Source: an uncultured Verrucomicrobiota bacterium
Lineage (GTDB): Bacteria; Verrucomicrobiota; Verrucomicrobiia; Opitutales; Opitutaceae
Direction: 5' to 3'
DNA length: 35,563 bases
NCBI GenBank assembly: GCA_903960515.1
Contig: CAJCBL010000287.1
Coordinates: forward strand, 1 to 35,563
Shown here: one piece after another, positions 26,689 through 35,030 of the stretch
How positions within the stretch are numbered: position 1 is the stretch's first letter
Layout of the letters: the number at the start of each line of letters is the position of its first letter
Notes under the pieces: model-generated
What the model was told of the DNA's origin: nothing
Databases searched by the model: none
What the model saw: only the letters and a program-made list of their open reading frames with translations
Position numbers and translations under genes: made by a program

Positions 26689-28206
26689 TCAGTGGACGGC
26701 GCAGGAGAGGCAGGGATCGAAGGAGCGAACGACGCGCACGGTCTCGACTGGCGAAGTGGGATCGGCCACTGGGGTGCCTACGAGGGCCTGCTCCATCGCA
26801 CCGGGCTGGCCGCGATCGTCGCGGGGCGAGGCGTTCCAAGTAGTGGGTACCACGCACTGGTAACGGGAGATCACGCCGCCGCTCACCTGCATCCAGTGAC
26901 CGAGGGCGCCGCGAGCCGCCTCGGTCAGGCCGATGCCCTGACAGGAGGAGGGAATTGTGAAAGGGGTGAACCCGATGGCGTCGGCCGTGAGCTGCTCGAG
27001 CCACTGTTCGCAGCGGTCGGCGATGATCTTGGTCTCGACTGCGCGGGCGGCATGGCGGCCCATGACGGAGTTGAGTTCGCCGAGGGAGCGGCCGGTGGCG
27101 AGCAGGAGGGCGTCGACCTGAGCGGTGAGCGCGGGGTTGGTGCCGCTCTGGTAGGCGATGAGGACGCGGGCCAGGGGGCCCACTTCCATGACGTGCCCGT
27201 TGTAGCGCGGGGCCTTGATCCAAGAGTAGGCGCCAGCCTTGTCGGGGGCGGGAGTAGTGTCGCCGGATAGCGGATGCTGGCCCGAGCCGGAGGAGAACCA
27301 GGAGCAGCCCACATCCTCGGTGATGCGACTCTGGTCGAGCGCACTGTAGACGCCCCCGGTGAGCACGCCGGAGGGCAGGAGCTTGTTGGTGCCGGCGGCG
27401 TCCTCGTGGAAAACGCCGAATGCGAGGTAGTTTCCGGGCCCGGCGCCGATGCCGTAGTACGAGGAATACGCGGACGCCACGGCGAGCACATCGGGGATGT
27501 AGCAGCGCTCGATGAAGTCGCGCAGGCGCTGGATGAGCGAGATGCAGTCGGCGATGATGCGCCCGCCAACGCGGATCGTGGCGCCGCCCGGGATGATGGA
27601 GGCGACGTGGGGCAGCTTGCCTCCGAGGAGGGCGCCGAGCTTCGAGGCTTCGCTGCGCAGCTCGAGGGCCTGGATGTAGTGGCGGAGCGCGCCGAGATTG
27701 AGTTCGGGATCGGCGGCGTAGTCGCCGTTCATCCGCGGAAGAAAGGGCGCGGCGGGATAGTAGTTGGTGGAGCGCAGTTCGGACTGCACCCAGCCCTTCA
27801 GGTAGCCCAGCGCCGGATCTTGGCCTTGATACTTGAGCACAGCGGTCACGTCGATGAAGTCGATCGCCGAGAGCGTGTAGAAATGGAGGATGTTGGACTG
27901 GATGAAATTCGCCGCAGCCACGATGTTGCGGATGAGGCGGCCATTGGTGGGCGGGGTGATGCCATAGGCGGCGTCCTGGGCAAGTACGGACGCGATGGCG
28001 TGCTCGACCGGGCACACACCGCAGATGCGTTGCGTGATGTACTGGGCGTCGAGCGGCTTGCGGCCTCGAAGGATGGCCTCGAAGCCGCGGAAGGATTCGC
28101 CGATGGACTCGGCGGAGGTCACCCGGCCTTGGTCGACCTGCACCCGGATGGAGAGGTGGCCTTCGATCCGGGTAATGGGATCGATCAGAATGGATTGCGC
28201 TGCCAT
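26689..28206 (-). CDS. [NiFe]-hydrogenase large subunit 2, without C-terminal extension
   Basis: A 505-residue catalytic subunit with the N-terminal motif RICGVCPVEHA (C62, C65, H69), TTWNASPRD, and the C-terminal DPCLSCAVH (C499, C502, H505). The stop TGA follows His505 directly, so the protein is made in its mature form and no protease step is possible. It is a close paralog of the large subunit at 28694: long stretches such as SVLAQDAAYGITPPTNGR are identical. Here the large subunit precedes the small, the reverse of the usual group 1 order. It is the first gene of operon 2 and divergent from operon 3. Confidence 0.96.
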   Translation of the reverse strand: MAAQSILIDPITRIEGHLSIRVQVDQGRVTSAESIGESFRGFEAILRGRKPLDAQYITQRICGVCPVEHAIASVLAQDAAYGITPPTNGRLIRNIVAAANFIQSNILHFYTLSAIDFIDVTAVLKYQGQDPALGYLKGWVQSELRSTNYYPAAPFLPRMNGDYAADPELNLGALRHYIQALELRSEASKLGALLGGKLPHVASIIPGGATIRVGGRIIADCISLIQRLRDFIERCYIPDVLAVASAYSSYYGIGAGPGNYLAFGVFHEDAAGTNKLLPSGVLTGGVYSALDQSRITEDVGCSWFSSGSGQHPLSGDTTPAPDKAGAYSWIKAPRYNGHVMEVGPLARVLIAYQSGTNPALTAQVDALLLATGRSLGELNSVMGRHAARAVETKIIADRCEQWLEQLTADAIGFTPFTIPSSCQGIGLTEAARGALGHWMQVSGGVISRYQCVVPTTWNASPRDDRGQPGAMEQALVGTPVADPTSPVETVRVVRSFDPCLSCAVH

Positions 28207-28693
28207 GTGGGGAATGGGCTGGGGAAAGCGGGCTGTAGCAGTTGCTGGCTTAGATCGCTCGGTGCTTCAAGCAATCCTCGGAGGTTGCAAACTATTGTGA
28301 AACCGGCGTATCCCGGCAGAGAAGTTGCAACGACGGCACCAGAGCACCGGCCCGATGCGACCCCACTTCCCCCGAAACCACATCCATTCGTCGTCGCTCG
28401 AATGCGGATGGGGCAAGGGGACTGCGGTGTAGCGAAGTTCCACCGCCGCCCCGCCCGCGTCCAGTGTCGGGCCCGCGAAAGCGCGTCCTCTAGCAGATTT
28501 TGCCTAAACCCCGTCCTGATCCGGCCGATAACCCGCTCGCCGACACCACTCCGCGAGGCCCCAACGCCCCGCGCCGTCGTTGTCGGCCCGAGTTGGTGGC
28601 TCGTGGCGAAGGTGCGCTTGCGGCCCTTCATCATCGGTTGATCGACCGGCCCTCTTCGTTTTCCGCCCGCCCTAACGCTTTCCCGACTCGCCC
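28207..28693. promoter_or_regulatory. Shared 487-base region between the two divergent paralogous hydrogenase operons
   Basis: This is the only space for promoters of operons 2 (minus) and 3 (plus). No gene is evident in it. GTTGCAA occurs twice in the same sense (28285-28291 and 28324-28330), in the left part near operon 2. A possible sigma-54 element lies at 28326-28341 on minus (separate entry). No standard promoter for operon 3 can be named. Confidence 0.5.
28326..28341 (-). promoter_or_regulatory. Possible sigma-54 (-24/-12) element ahead of hydrogenase operon 2
   Basis: On the minus strand TGGTGCCGTCGTTGCA keeps the GG-N10-GC spacing and the TTGCA of the -24/-12 consensus, with three mismatches in the rest. 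It lies about 120 bases before the start of the large subunit. Sigma-54 control of uptake hydrogenases is known in Proteobacteria; here it is only a sequence resemblance. Confidence 0.25.
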
Positions 28694-30208
28694 ATGAAAG
28701 AGACGATCTCCGTCAGCCCCGTAACGCGCATCGAAGGCCACCTCGGGGTCAAAATTGAGACCGACAACGGACGCGTCGCCAGCGCCCAGGTCGTGGGCGA
28801 GATGTTCCGCGGTTTCGAGCAGATCCTGCGGGGCCGCGACCCGCTCGACGCCCAGCAAGTCACCCAGCGCATCTGCGGGGTGTGTCCGGTCGAGCATGGC
28901 ATCGCCTCCGTCCTCGCCCAGGACGCCGCCTACGGCATCACCCCGCCGACCAACGGCCGCATCGCCCGCAACCTCGCCCAGGCGGCCAACTTCATCACCT
29001 CGCACATCACCCATTTCTACCTGCTGTCCGGGCTGGACTTCGTCGATGTGGCACAAGTTACCACCTACGCGGGTGCCGACCCCGCACTGGTCGGCCTGCG
29101 CGACTGGGCGAAATCGGAGATCGCCAACAACACCGTAAACGCCGGCGGACCCTTCCTGCCGCAGTTCCCCGCCCAGCTCATCCGCGACCCTGCGATCAAC
29201 CTCGGAGTGCTGCGGCACTACCTTGAGGCCATCGAAATCCGGCGCGACGGCCACAAGCTCGGCGCCCTCTTCCTGGGCAAACTGCCCCACGCCGCCGCGC
29301 TCATCCCGGGCGGTGTCACCGAAAAGGTGAGCGCCATCCTGATCGCCTCGGCCCGGGCACTGCTGGGCCGGCTGCGGACCTTCATCGACAACGTCTACCT
29401 GCCCGACGTGGTGACTGTGGCCGGTGCCTTCCCCGCCTATTTCGAACTCGGCCGCGGCTGCGGCAACTTCCTCTCCTTCGGGGTCTTCCCGGAAAGCGAC
29501 TCGGGCGGCTCGCCCTTCCTGCCCGCCGGAGTGCTCATCGACGGCAAACTCCAACCGGTGGACACCGCCGCGATCACTGAGGACGTGCGCTACTCGTGGT
29601 ATTCCTCCGCCTCCGGCCGCCGGCCCACCGAGGGCGAGACCACTCCCGACGCCACCAAATCCGGTGCGTATTCGTGGCTCAAAGCCCCCCGCTACGCCGG
29701 TCGTGCGCTCGAGGTAGGCCCGCTCGCCCGCCTGCTCGTCGCCTACCACGACGGCCGCAACCCCGCGGTAAAAACCGCCGTCGACGGCCTGCTGAAAGCC
29801 CTCGACCGCAGTCCCGCCGATCTCGTATCCGTACTGGGCCGCCACGCCACCCGCGCACTTGAGGCGAAACTGTTGGCCGACCGTTGCGCCGAATGGCTCG
29901 ACCAACTCGTGCCCGACCAGCCCACGAACCGCGACTTCACCATCCCCGCCTCCGGCTCCGGCGTCGGCCTCACCGAGGCGGCCCGTGGCGCGCTCGGCCA
30001 CTGGATCGAGATCCGCGACCACAAGATCGCCAACTACCAGTGCGTCGTCCCCACCACTTGGAACTGCTCTCCCCGCGATGACCGCGGCGAACCCGGCCCC
30101 ATGGAGCAGGCGTTGGCCGGTACTCCCGTCGCCGATGCGAAAGCCCCGATCGAGGCCGCCCGCGTGATCCGCTCCTTCGACCCCTGCCTCGCCTGCGCCG
30201 TGCACTGA
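28694..30208 (+). CDS. [NiFe]-hydrogenase large subunit 3, without C-terminal extension, in operon with MCPs
   Basis: A 504-residue catalytic subunit. N-terminal motif RICGVCPVEHG (C61, C64, H68), TTWNCSPRD, and C-terminal DPCLACAVH (C498, C501, H504). As in its paralog at 26689, the TGA stop immediately follows His504, so there is no peptide to cleave. It has no signal and would be carried out with the Tat-bearing small subunit at 30324. That gene begins 115 bases later, with a heptanucleotide repeat in the gap. ATG 28694 gives the family N-terminus (SPVTRIEGHLG). The operon continues into two chemotaxis receptors, which makes a sensory role a serious possibility. Confidence 0.96.
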   Translation: MKETISVSPVTRIEGHLGVKIETDNGRVASAQVVGEMFRGFEQILRGRDPLDAQQVTQRICGVCPVEHGIASVLAQDAAYGITPPTNGRIARNLAQAANFITSHITHFYLLSGLDFVDVAQVTTYAGADPALVGLRDWAKSEIANNTVNAGGPFLPQFPAQLIRDPAINLGVLRHYLEAIEIRRDGHKLGALFLGKLPHAAALIPGGVTEKVSAILIASARALLGRLRTFIDNVYLPDVVTVAGAFPAYFELGRGCGNFLSFGVFPESDSGGSPFLPAGVLIDGKLQPVDTAAITEDVRYSWYSSASGRRPTEGETTPDATKSGAYSWLKAPRYAGRALEVGPLARLLVAYHDGRNPAVKTAVDGLLKALDRSPADLVSVLGRHATRALEAKLLADRCAEWLDQLVPDQPTNRDFTIPASGSGVGLTEAARGALGHWIEIRDHKIANYQCVVPTTWNCSPRDDRGEPGPMEQALAGTPVADAKAPIEAARVIRSFDPCLACAVH

Positions 30209-30271
30209 GGCCACGCGACGAATACTAGGCAGCCACAGAGCATCCGCCTCCGAAAACGCCCTCGCGCCGCC

Positions 30272-30313
30272 GCTCCGCATTCCGCACTCCGCACTCCACA
30301 TTCCACATTTCGC
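30272..30313. repeat. Heptanucleotide tandem repeat between large and small subunit genes
   Basis: Six 7-base units in a row with consensus AYTCCRC (GCTCCGC, ATTCCGC, ACTCCGC, ACTCCAC, ATTCCAC, ATTTCGC). I have the impression that such heptamer arrays are common between genes in Verrucomicrobiota and environmental genomes and often give false reading frames on the other strand. Here it sits 10 bases before the small-subunit start, where it could influence translation of the small subunit and the receptors downstream. Confidence 0.75.
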
Positions 30314-30323
30314 AAACCCACCC

Positions 30324-31244
30324 ATGGAGCCGATCACCCGCCGCTCGTTCCTCACCCTCGGCCTGCGCCTGGCCGCCGTCATGGGCCTGGGCGCCGCAGC
30401 AGCCCCCGCGATGGCCGAGGCGCTGGAGCGTATCGTCCGCGGCCGCGCACCCGCACTCTGGCTGCAGGGGCAATGCTGCTCGGGCTGCTCGATCTCGCTG
30501 CTCGACTCCGAACCGCTCGGGCCCGACCAACTGATCACCCGCCACCTCGCACTGGCCTTTCATCAGACACTTTCCGGCGCCACGGGCCACCAGGCAGTAG
30601 ATACCGTCAACCGTGCGATCAGCGCAGGCGGCTACATTCTCATCGTCGAGGGCAGCGTGCCGGTAGGCATCCCCCGCGCCTGCATCTTCGGCGAGGAAAC
30701 CTTTGCCGACCAACTCACCCGCGCCGCCCGCGCCGCCAAGGCGGTGGTCGCCGTGGGCACCTGCGCCACCGCAGGCGGCATCCCCGCCGCCGAGGGCAAC
30801 GCCACCGGCGCTCTGAACGTACCCGCTTTTCTCAAACAGGCCGGCATCGCAGTGCCGTGCATCTCCATCCCCGGCTGCCCGGCACACCCCGACTGGATCG
30901 TGGGCACGCTGGCGCACGTGCTCCAATTCGGCCTGCCCCCGCTCGACACGCTCGGCCGGCCCAAGGCATTTTTCAGCAAACTGATCCACGATCAGTGCCA
31001 ACGCTTCGCCGACTACGAACGCGAGAACTTCGCCCAAAACTTCGGTGACGACGGCTGCCTGTTCCGCCTCGGCTGCGCCGGCCCGATCACCAAAGCCGAC
31101 TGCAACGTCCGCCAGTGGAACGGCGGCACCAATACCTGTATCAAGGCCGGCGCGCCCTGCATCGGCTGCGCCTGGGAGGGCTTCGCCGCCAAACGCGATT
31201 TCCCCTTCTACCTCAAGAACGGCCAGCTCCGAAAGGATGGCTGA
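30324..31244 (+). CDS. [NiFe]-hydrogenase small subunit 3, Tat-exported, no membrane anchor
   Basis: A 306-residue electron-transfer subunit. The Tat motif TRRSFLT is at 5-11. The proximal cluster has C52, C55, C147 and C185, with an additional neighbouring Cys51. The distal cluster has H222, C225, C245 and C251. The medial cluster has C260, C272, C279 and C282; C272 replaces the usual proline, predicting a [4Fe-4S] cluster. The end ([14 protein letters not shown]) is hydrophilic, so the dimer should be soluble in the periplasm or held by a partner. Its stop lies 8 bases before the first MCP start. With no cytochrome b or c gene nearby, the heme-bearing receptor domains are the closest candidate electron partners. 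Confidence 0.95.
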   Translation: MEPITRRSFLTLGLRLAAVMGLGAAAAPAMAEALERIVRGRAPALWLQGQCCSGCSISLLDSEPLGPDQLITRHLALAFHQTLSGATGHQAVDTVNRAISAGGYILIVEGSVPVGIPRACIFGEETFADQLTRAARAAKAVVAVGTCATAGGIPAAEGNATGALNVPAFLKQAGIAVPCISIPGCPAHPDWIVGTLAHVLQFGLPPLDTLGRPKAFFSKLIHDQCQRFADYERENFAQNFGDDGCLFRLGCAGPITKADCNVRQWNGGTNTCIKAGAPCIGCAWEGFAAKRDFPFYLKNGQLRKDG

Positions 31245-31252
31245 CGGCTCGC

Positions 31253-32773
31253 ATGAAGCTCCACGTCAAACTCACGCTCTCCCTGCTGTCGGGGTTGCTG
31301 GTCATCGTGCTACTGGCCCAGACCTTGCAACTGCTGCGCAGCTCGGCCGCGCTGCAGACCCAATCCAGTGATGATCTCAAACGCCTGGAAGCCCGCGAAT
31401 GGCAGAGTGCCGAGAACATCGGCCAGACCGTCGAATACGCCGTCGCCGGTTCCCTGGAACGCGGCGAGATGGTGAAGTTCGAAAAACTCCTCGCCGCCCA
31501 ACGCCAGATCAAGGGCCTGCATGAGTTTTCCCTCTACGACGAGGGTGGCATCGCCCTCTACTCCTCCGAGCCGTCCTTCGTAGGTAAGAACCTGCCGGCC
31601 GACGTGAAGCAGCAACTAAAGGACTCGCCCAAACGGCTCGCCCGCCGCAGCGCCGACGCTTTCGAAATCTATCAACCGCAGATTGCCACCGCCGAGTGCC
31701 TGCGCTGCCACACTGGCTGGAAGCAAAACAGCATCTGTGGCACCACCGCCTTCCGCTTCTCCAGTGCCGCACTCACCGAAGCGGAAACCCGCGCCGCCGC
31801 TTCACTCGCGAGTCTGCGTCGCGATGGGATGGTTACCACCGCATCCACCGCACTGGTGATCATCGTGGTGTTCATCGGCCTGGCCTACTTCGTCGTCCGC
31901 AGACTCGTCACCCGCCCCCTGACCAGCGTCATGGACGAGCTCACCGCCGCATCACAACAGGTCACCGCCGCCGCCTCCCAGATCCTCTCGTCGAGCGAAA
32001 CGCTCGCCGACGGTGCCAACAAGCAGGCTGCCTCGCTGGAGGAAACCAGTTCTTCCCTCGTCGAAATCGCCTCGATGACCAAGCGCAGTGCCGAGACCCC
32101 CCAGAAGGTGAAGGACGCCACCGACCAGACCGTCCAAGCCGGCACTGCAGGGACCGTCGAAATGCAGGCCATGAATGAGGCGATCGCCGGCATCAAGACG
32201 GCCAGCGATGACGTCGCCAAGATCCTCAAGACCATCGACGAAATCGCCTTCCAAACCAACATTCTCGCGCTCAATGCCGCCGTCGAGGCCGCCCGCGCAG
32301 GTGAAGCCGGAGCCGGGTTCGCTGTAGTCGCGGAGGAAGTTCGCAGCCTTGCCCGCCGCAGCGCCGAGGCAGCCCGCGAGACCGCCGCCAAAATTGAAAA
32401 CTCCGTACAGCGCAGTACCCGCGGCGTGCAGATCAGCGCCGAGGTTTCCAAGCGCCTGCACGAGATCGTCGACCGAGCCCGACAGGTGGATACCCACCTG
32501 AGCGGCATCGCCTCCGACTCCCGCGAGCAGAGCCAGGGTATCGAACAGATCAGCACCACAGTCGCCTCCATGGACGGCGTCACCCAGAACAACGCCTCCA
32601 CCGCGGAAGAAACCGCCAGCGCGGCGGTGCAGCTCCACTCCCAGGCCGAGGCGCTGCTGCGCGCGGTGGACCGCCTCGGCGATCTGGTGGATGGCGACGG
32701 CCAACGCCCGGCACCGCCGCAGCCGAAGACCAAGACGCCCAAGCAGCAAGCCGCCCGGCACCTAGTCGCATGA
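31253..32773 (+). CDS. Methyl-accepting chemotaxis protein 1 with periplasmic Tll0287-like heme domain
   Basis: A 506-residue receptor. Transmembrane helix 1 is near 8-25. A periplasmic domain (about 26-192) of the Tll0287-like/DUF3365 type follows, with the c-heme motif CLRCH at 149-153. Helix 2 is near 195-215. No HAMP domain is evident; the chain goes straight into a helical signalling domain whose tip (about 327-350, [18 protein letters not shown]) is the canonical CheA/CheW-contact hairpin. ATG 31253 gives [10 protein letters not shown], matching the start of its twin; the open frame upstream lies inside the hydrogenase gene. An AAGGATGG stretch precedes it. It lies 8 bases after the hydrogenase small subunit. 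Likely signals are redox state, O2 or, by context, H2. Confidence 0.93.
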   Translation: MKLHVKLTLSLLSGLLVIVLLAQTLQLLRSSAALQTQSSDDLKRLEAREWQSAENIGQTVEYAVAGSLERGEMVKFEKLLAAQRQIKGLHEFSLYDEGGIALYSSEPSFVGKNLPADVKQQLKDSPKRLARRSADAFEIYQPQIATAECLRCHTGWKQNSICGTTAFRFSSAALTEAETRAAASLASLRRDGMVTTASTALVIIVVFIGLAYFVVRRLVTRPLTSVMDELTAASQQVTAAASQILSSSETLADGANKQAASLEETSSSLVEIASMTKRSAETPQKVKDATDQTVQAGTAGTVEMQAMNEAIAGIKTASDDVAKILKTIDEIAFQTNILALNAAVEAARAGEAGAGFAVVAEEVRSLARRSAEAARETAAKIENSVQRSTRGVQISAEVSKRLHEIVDRARQVDTHLSGIASDSREQSQGIEQISTTVASMDGVTQNNASTAEETASAAVQLHSQAEALLRAVDRLGDLVDGDGQRPAPPQPKTKTPKQQAARHLVA

Positions 32774-34470
32774 AACTGCACACTAAGCTCACACTTGCCC
32801 TGCTCTCCGGCCTGCTGGTCATCGTGCTGCTGGCCCAGACCTACCAGCAACTGCGCAGCTCGGCCGCGCTCAAGGGGCAAACCGGGGAAGACCTCAAGCA
32901 GCTCGAAGAGCGCGAATGGAAGAGCGCCGAGAACATCGGCCGCACCGTGGAATACGCGGTAGCCGGTTCCCTCGAACGCGGAGAGATGGCGAAGTTCGAA
33001 AAACTCCTCGCCGCCCAACGCCAGATCGAGGGCCTGCTGGAGTTCTCCCTCTACGACACCTCCGGCGTAGCACTCTATTCCTCCGATCCCTCCCTGGTGC
33101 GCAAAAGCCTGCCCTCGGACGTGCTCAAGCAACTCCAGTCATCTCCTCAACGCCTCACCCGCCGCAGCGCTGTAGCCTTCGAAATCTACCAGCCCCAGAT
33201 AGCAGTGGCTGAGTGCATCCGCTGCCACACCGGCTGGAAGGAGAACTCACTCTGCGGCACCACCGCGTTTCGCTTTTCCAGCGCGGCCCTCGCCCAGGCC
33301 GAGGCCCGCTCCGCCGCCTCGCTCGCGGGCCTGCGTCGGGAGGGGCTGCTCACCACCGCTCTCACCGCGCTCGTAATCGTCGCCGTCTTTGTCGTACTGG
33401 CCCACCGGGTTGTCCGCTGCATGGTCGTGCGCCCCTTGGCCAAACTCGCCGCCGGGCTCGGCCAGATCGCCACCGGCGACACCACCACCCGCATCGCCAT
33501 CGCCACGCGCGACGAGATCGGCGACCTCGCCGCCACCGCCAACCACATGGCCGAGTCGCTCGACGCCAAGGCCCTCCTCGCCCACCAGATCGGCGAGGGC
33601 GACCTCACCCAGGAGGTCCAGCTCACCTCCGCGCAGGACCGGCTCGGGCTGGCGCTCCAGACTATGGTGACAAATCTACGCGACGTCGTCGCCAACGTCC
33701 GCTCCGCCGCCGAGAATGTCGCCACAGGCAGCGGCCAGTTGACCGGCACCGCCCAGAGCATCTCCACCGGCTCCGCCTCCCAGGCAGCCTCCGTCGAGGA
33801 GGTCTCCGCATCGATGACACAATCCAGCGCGAGCATTGTGCACAACACCGCCAGCGCCCGGCGCACAGAGGCCATCGCCGTGCAGGCAGCCACCGACGCC
33901 ACCACCGCAGGCCGCTCGGTCACCCAGACCGTGCACGCGATGAAGGACATCGCCGGCCGCATCGCCATCATCGAAGAGATCGCACGGCAGACCGACCTGC
34001 TCGCCCTCAACGCCGCCATCGAAGCCGCCCGCGCCGGCGAGCACGGCAAGGGCTTTGCGGTGGTCGCCGCCGAGGTGCGCAAGCTCGCCGAGCGCAGCCG
34101 CAACGCCGCTGTCGAGATCGGCCGGCTCTCCGGCTCAAGCGTTGCGGTGGCCGAGCAGGCTGGCGACATGATCGAGCAGCTTGTCCCCCGTATCCGCGAG
34201 ACGGCGCAACTGGTGCAGGAGATCGCTGCCGCCAGCGAGGAGCAGAACACAGGCGCCACCCAAGTGACCCAAGCCGTGCAGGCCCTCGACAAGGTCATCC
34301 AGCAGAACGTCACCGCCTCCGAGCAGATGGCGTCCTCCGCCGAGGAGTTGGCGGGCCAGGCCGAACAACTCCAGAGCGCAATCGCCTATTTCCATACCAC
34401 CGCCGACAGCGCCATGGCCGCGCCGCGAGCATCCGCGCGGAGCGAACGGATACCAGTCGGGCAGGATTAG
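32770..34470 (+). CDS. Methyl-accepting chemotaxis protein 2 with periplasmic Tll0287-like heme domain
   Basis: A 566-residue receptor whose start overlaps the stop of MCP1 (ATGA), so the two are translationally coupled. Residues 1-210 are a duplicate of the MCP1 sensor (77 percent identical by hand count without gaps) with CIRCH at 149-153. Here helix 2 is followed by a HAMP domain ([20 protein letters not shown]) and a second HAMP-like stretch to about 300, then a signalling domain with tip [18 protein letters not shown] near 400-425. The output half differs strongly from MCP1, so sensor and output evolved separately. Both would report the same type of signal but may couple differently to the CheA array or form heterodimers. 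Confidence 0.93.
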   Translation: MKLHTKLTLALLSGLLVIVLLAQTYQQLRSSAALKGQTGEDLKQLEEREWKSAENIGRTVEYAVAGSLERGEMAKFEKLLAAQRQIEGLLEFSLYDTSGVALYSSDPSLVRKSLPSDVLKQLQSSPQRLTRRSAVAFEIYQPQIAVAECIRCHTGWKENSLCGTTAFRFSSAALAQAEARSAASLAGLRREGLLTTALTALVIVAVFVVLAHRVVRCMVVRPLAKLAAGLGQIATGDTTTRIAIATRDEIGDLAATANHMAESLDAKALLAHQIGEGDLTQEVQLTSAQDRLGLALQTMVTNLRDVVANVRSAAENVATGSGQLTGTAQSISTGSASQAASVEEVSASMTQSSASIVHNTASARRTEAIAVQAATDATTAGRSVTQTVHAMKDIAGRIAIIEEIARQTDLLALNAAIEAARAGEHGKGFAVVAAEVRKLAERSRNAAVEIGRLSGSSVAVAEQAGDMIEQLVPRIRETAQLVQEIAAASEEQNTGATQVTQAVQALDKVIQQNVTASEQMASSAEELAGQAEQLQSAIAYFHTTADSAMAAPRASARSERIPVGQD

Positions 34471-34566
34471 GCGGCTCCGGGTGCCTCGCTTGCCGGCCAC
34501 GCTGCCACGCGCAACGCCCCGGCACTCGCGGGCTCACGGCCTCGCGACATTCCATCGAAGGCAGCG

Positions 34567-34589
34567 AATCCCAGCCGGCTTGGGATTTT
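34567..34589 (+). terminator. Probable intrinsic terminator of the hydrogenase-MCP operon
   Basis: A 7-bp stem, AATCCCA / TGGGATT (arms 34567-34573 and 34581-34587), extended by a G-T pair, leads into TTTT. It lies about 100 bases after the MCP2 stop. The T-run is short, so strength is uncertain. Confidence 0.5.
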
Positions 34590-34946
34590 ACCCACCTCCG
34601 GCCCACATTGAGGTTCGGGACGCAGCAAGGGATGTCGCCGACGTGGGTGGGTGTTCGTATGCTGCTTTATAGCCTGAATCGAGGATACCGTTCTGCGATG
34701 CGAGTGCCCCCGCCCATCGGTTCTATTACCCGAAGCTGCGGCTGAGCGGGTTGGCCGCATTTTGTCTCCCATTGCTGTTGGATTGTTTGTGGTATGGTGC
34801 CCCGATTCTTTCGGGGGCTCGCTGGTCGAAGGGAGCCGAGCAGTCTGGCATGATCGGCGGCCTTGGGTGTTTTCGCTCCCAACCCCGGGGAACCGAGTGT
34901 GCATCCACTTAGGGCTCCGAGCCTAGCGAATCGGTCGCCTTTTCCG

Positions 34947-34958
34947 ACTAAAGTTAGT
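34947..34958. promoter_or_regulatory. Short palindrome upstream of the substrate-binding protein gene
   Basis: ACTAA-AG-TTAGT is an exact inverted repeat about 75 bases ahead of the start at 35031. It has the size of a dimeric regulator half-site pair. The binding protein, if any, is unknown. Confidence 0.25.
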
Positions 34959-35030
34959 GTTGGGGCGGTCGATCCTAATCGACTCCGCATGTATTCCACA
35001 GACCACCCCGTCAGCAATCAGCACACACCC

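Larger units (their letters stand above)
34471..35030. other. Intergenic region after the hydrogenase-MCP operon
   Basis: About 560 bases with no convincing gene; the open frames are short and lack family features. It contains a weak terminator (34567-34589), a hairpin (34800-34816, CCCCGA/TCGGGG) and a short palindrome (34947-34958) before the next gene. The stretch from about 34600 is visibly less GC-rich than the genes to its left. Confidence 0.5.

Noticed and set aside
26689-30208. TGA right after the terminal His of both large subunits as a selenocysteine codon or readthrough site
   Set aside because: The active-site position has TGC (Cys), and translation past the TGA gives no assembly-peptide-like sequence.
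28631-30538. Long open frame on minus opposite large subunit 3
   Set aside because: It is antisense to a certain gene and partly made of the heptamer repeat.
25761-31244. Assigning hydrogenases 2 and 3 to the cytoplasmic H2-sensor group (HupUV/HoxBC)
   Set aside because: Both small subunits carry clear Tat motifs and no PAS kinase partner is nearby; only the missing C-terminal tail is shared.
34800-34816. CCCCGA/TCGGGG hairpin as a terminator
   Set aside because: There is no T-run on either strand and no gene ends close by.
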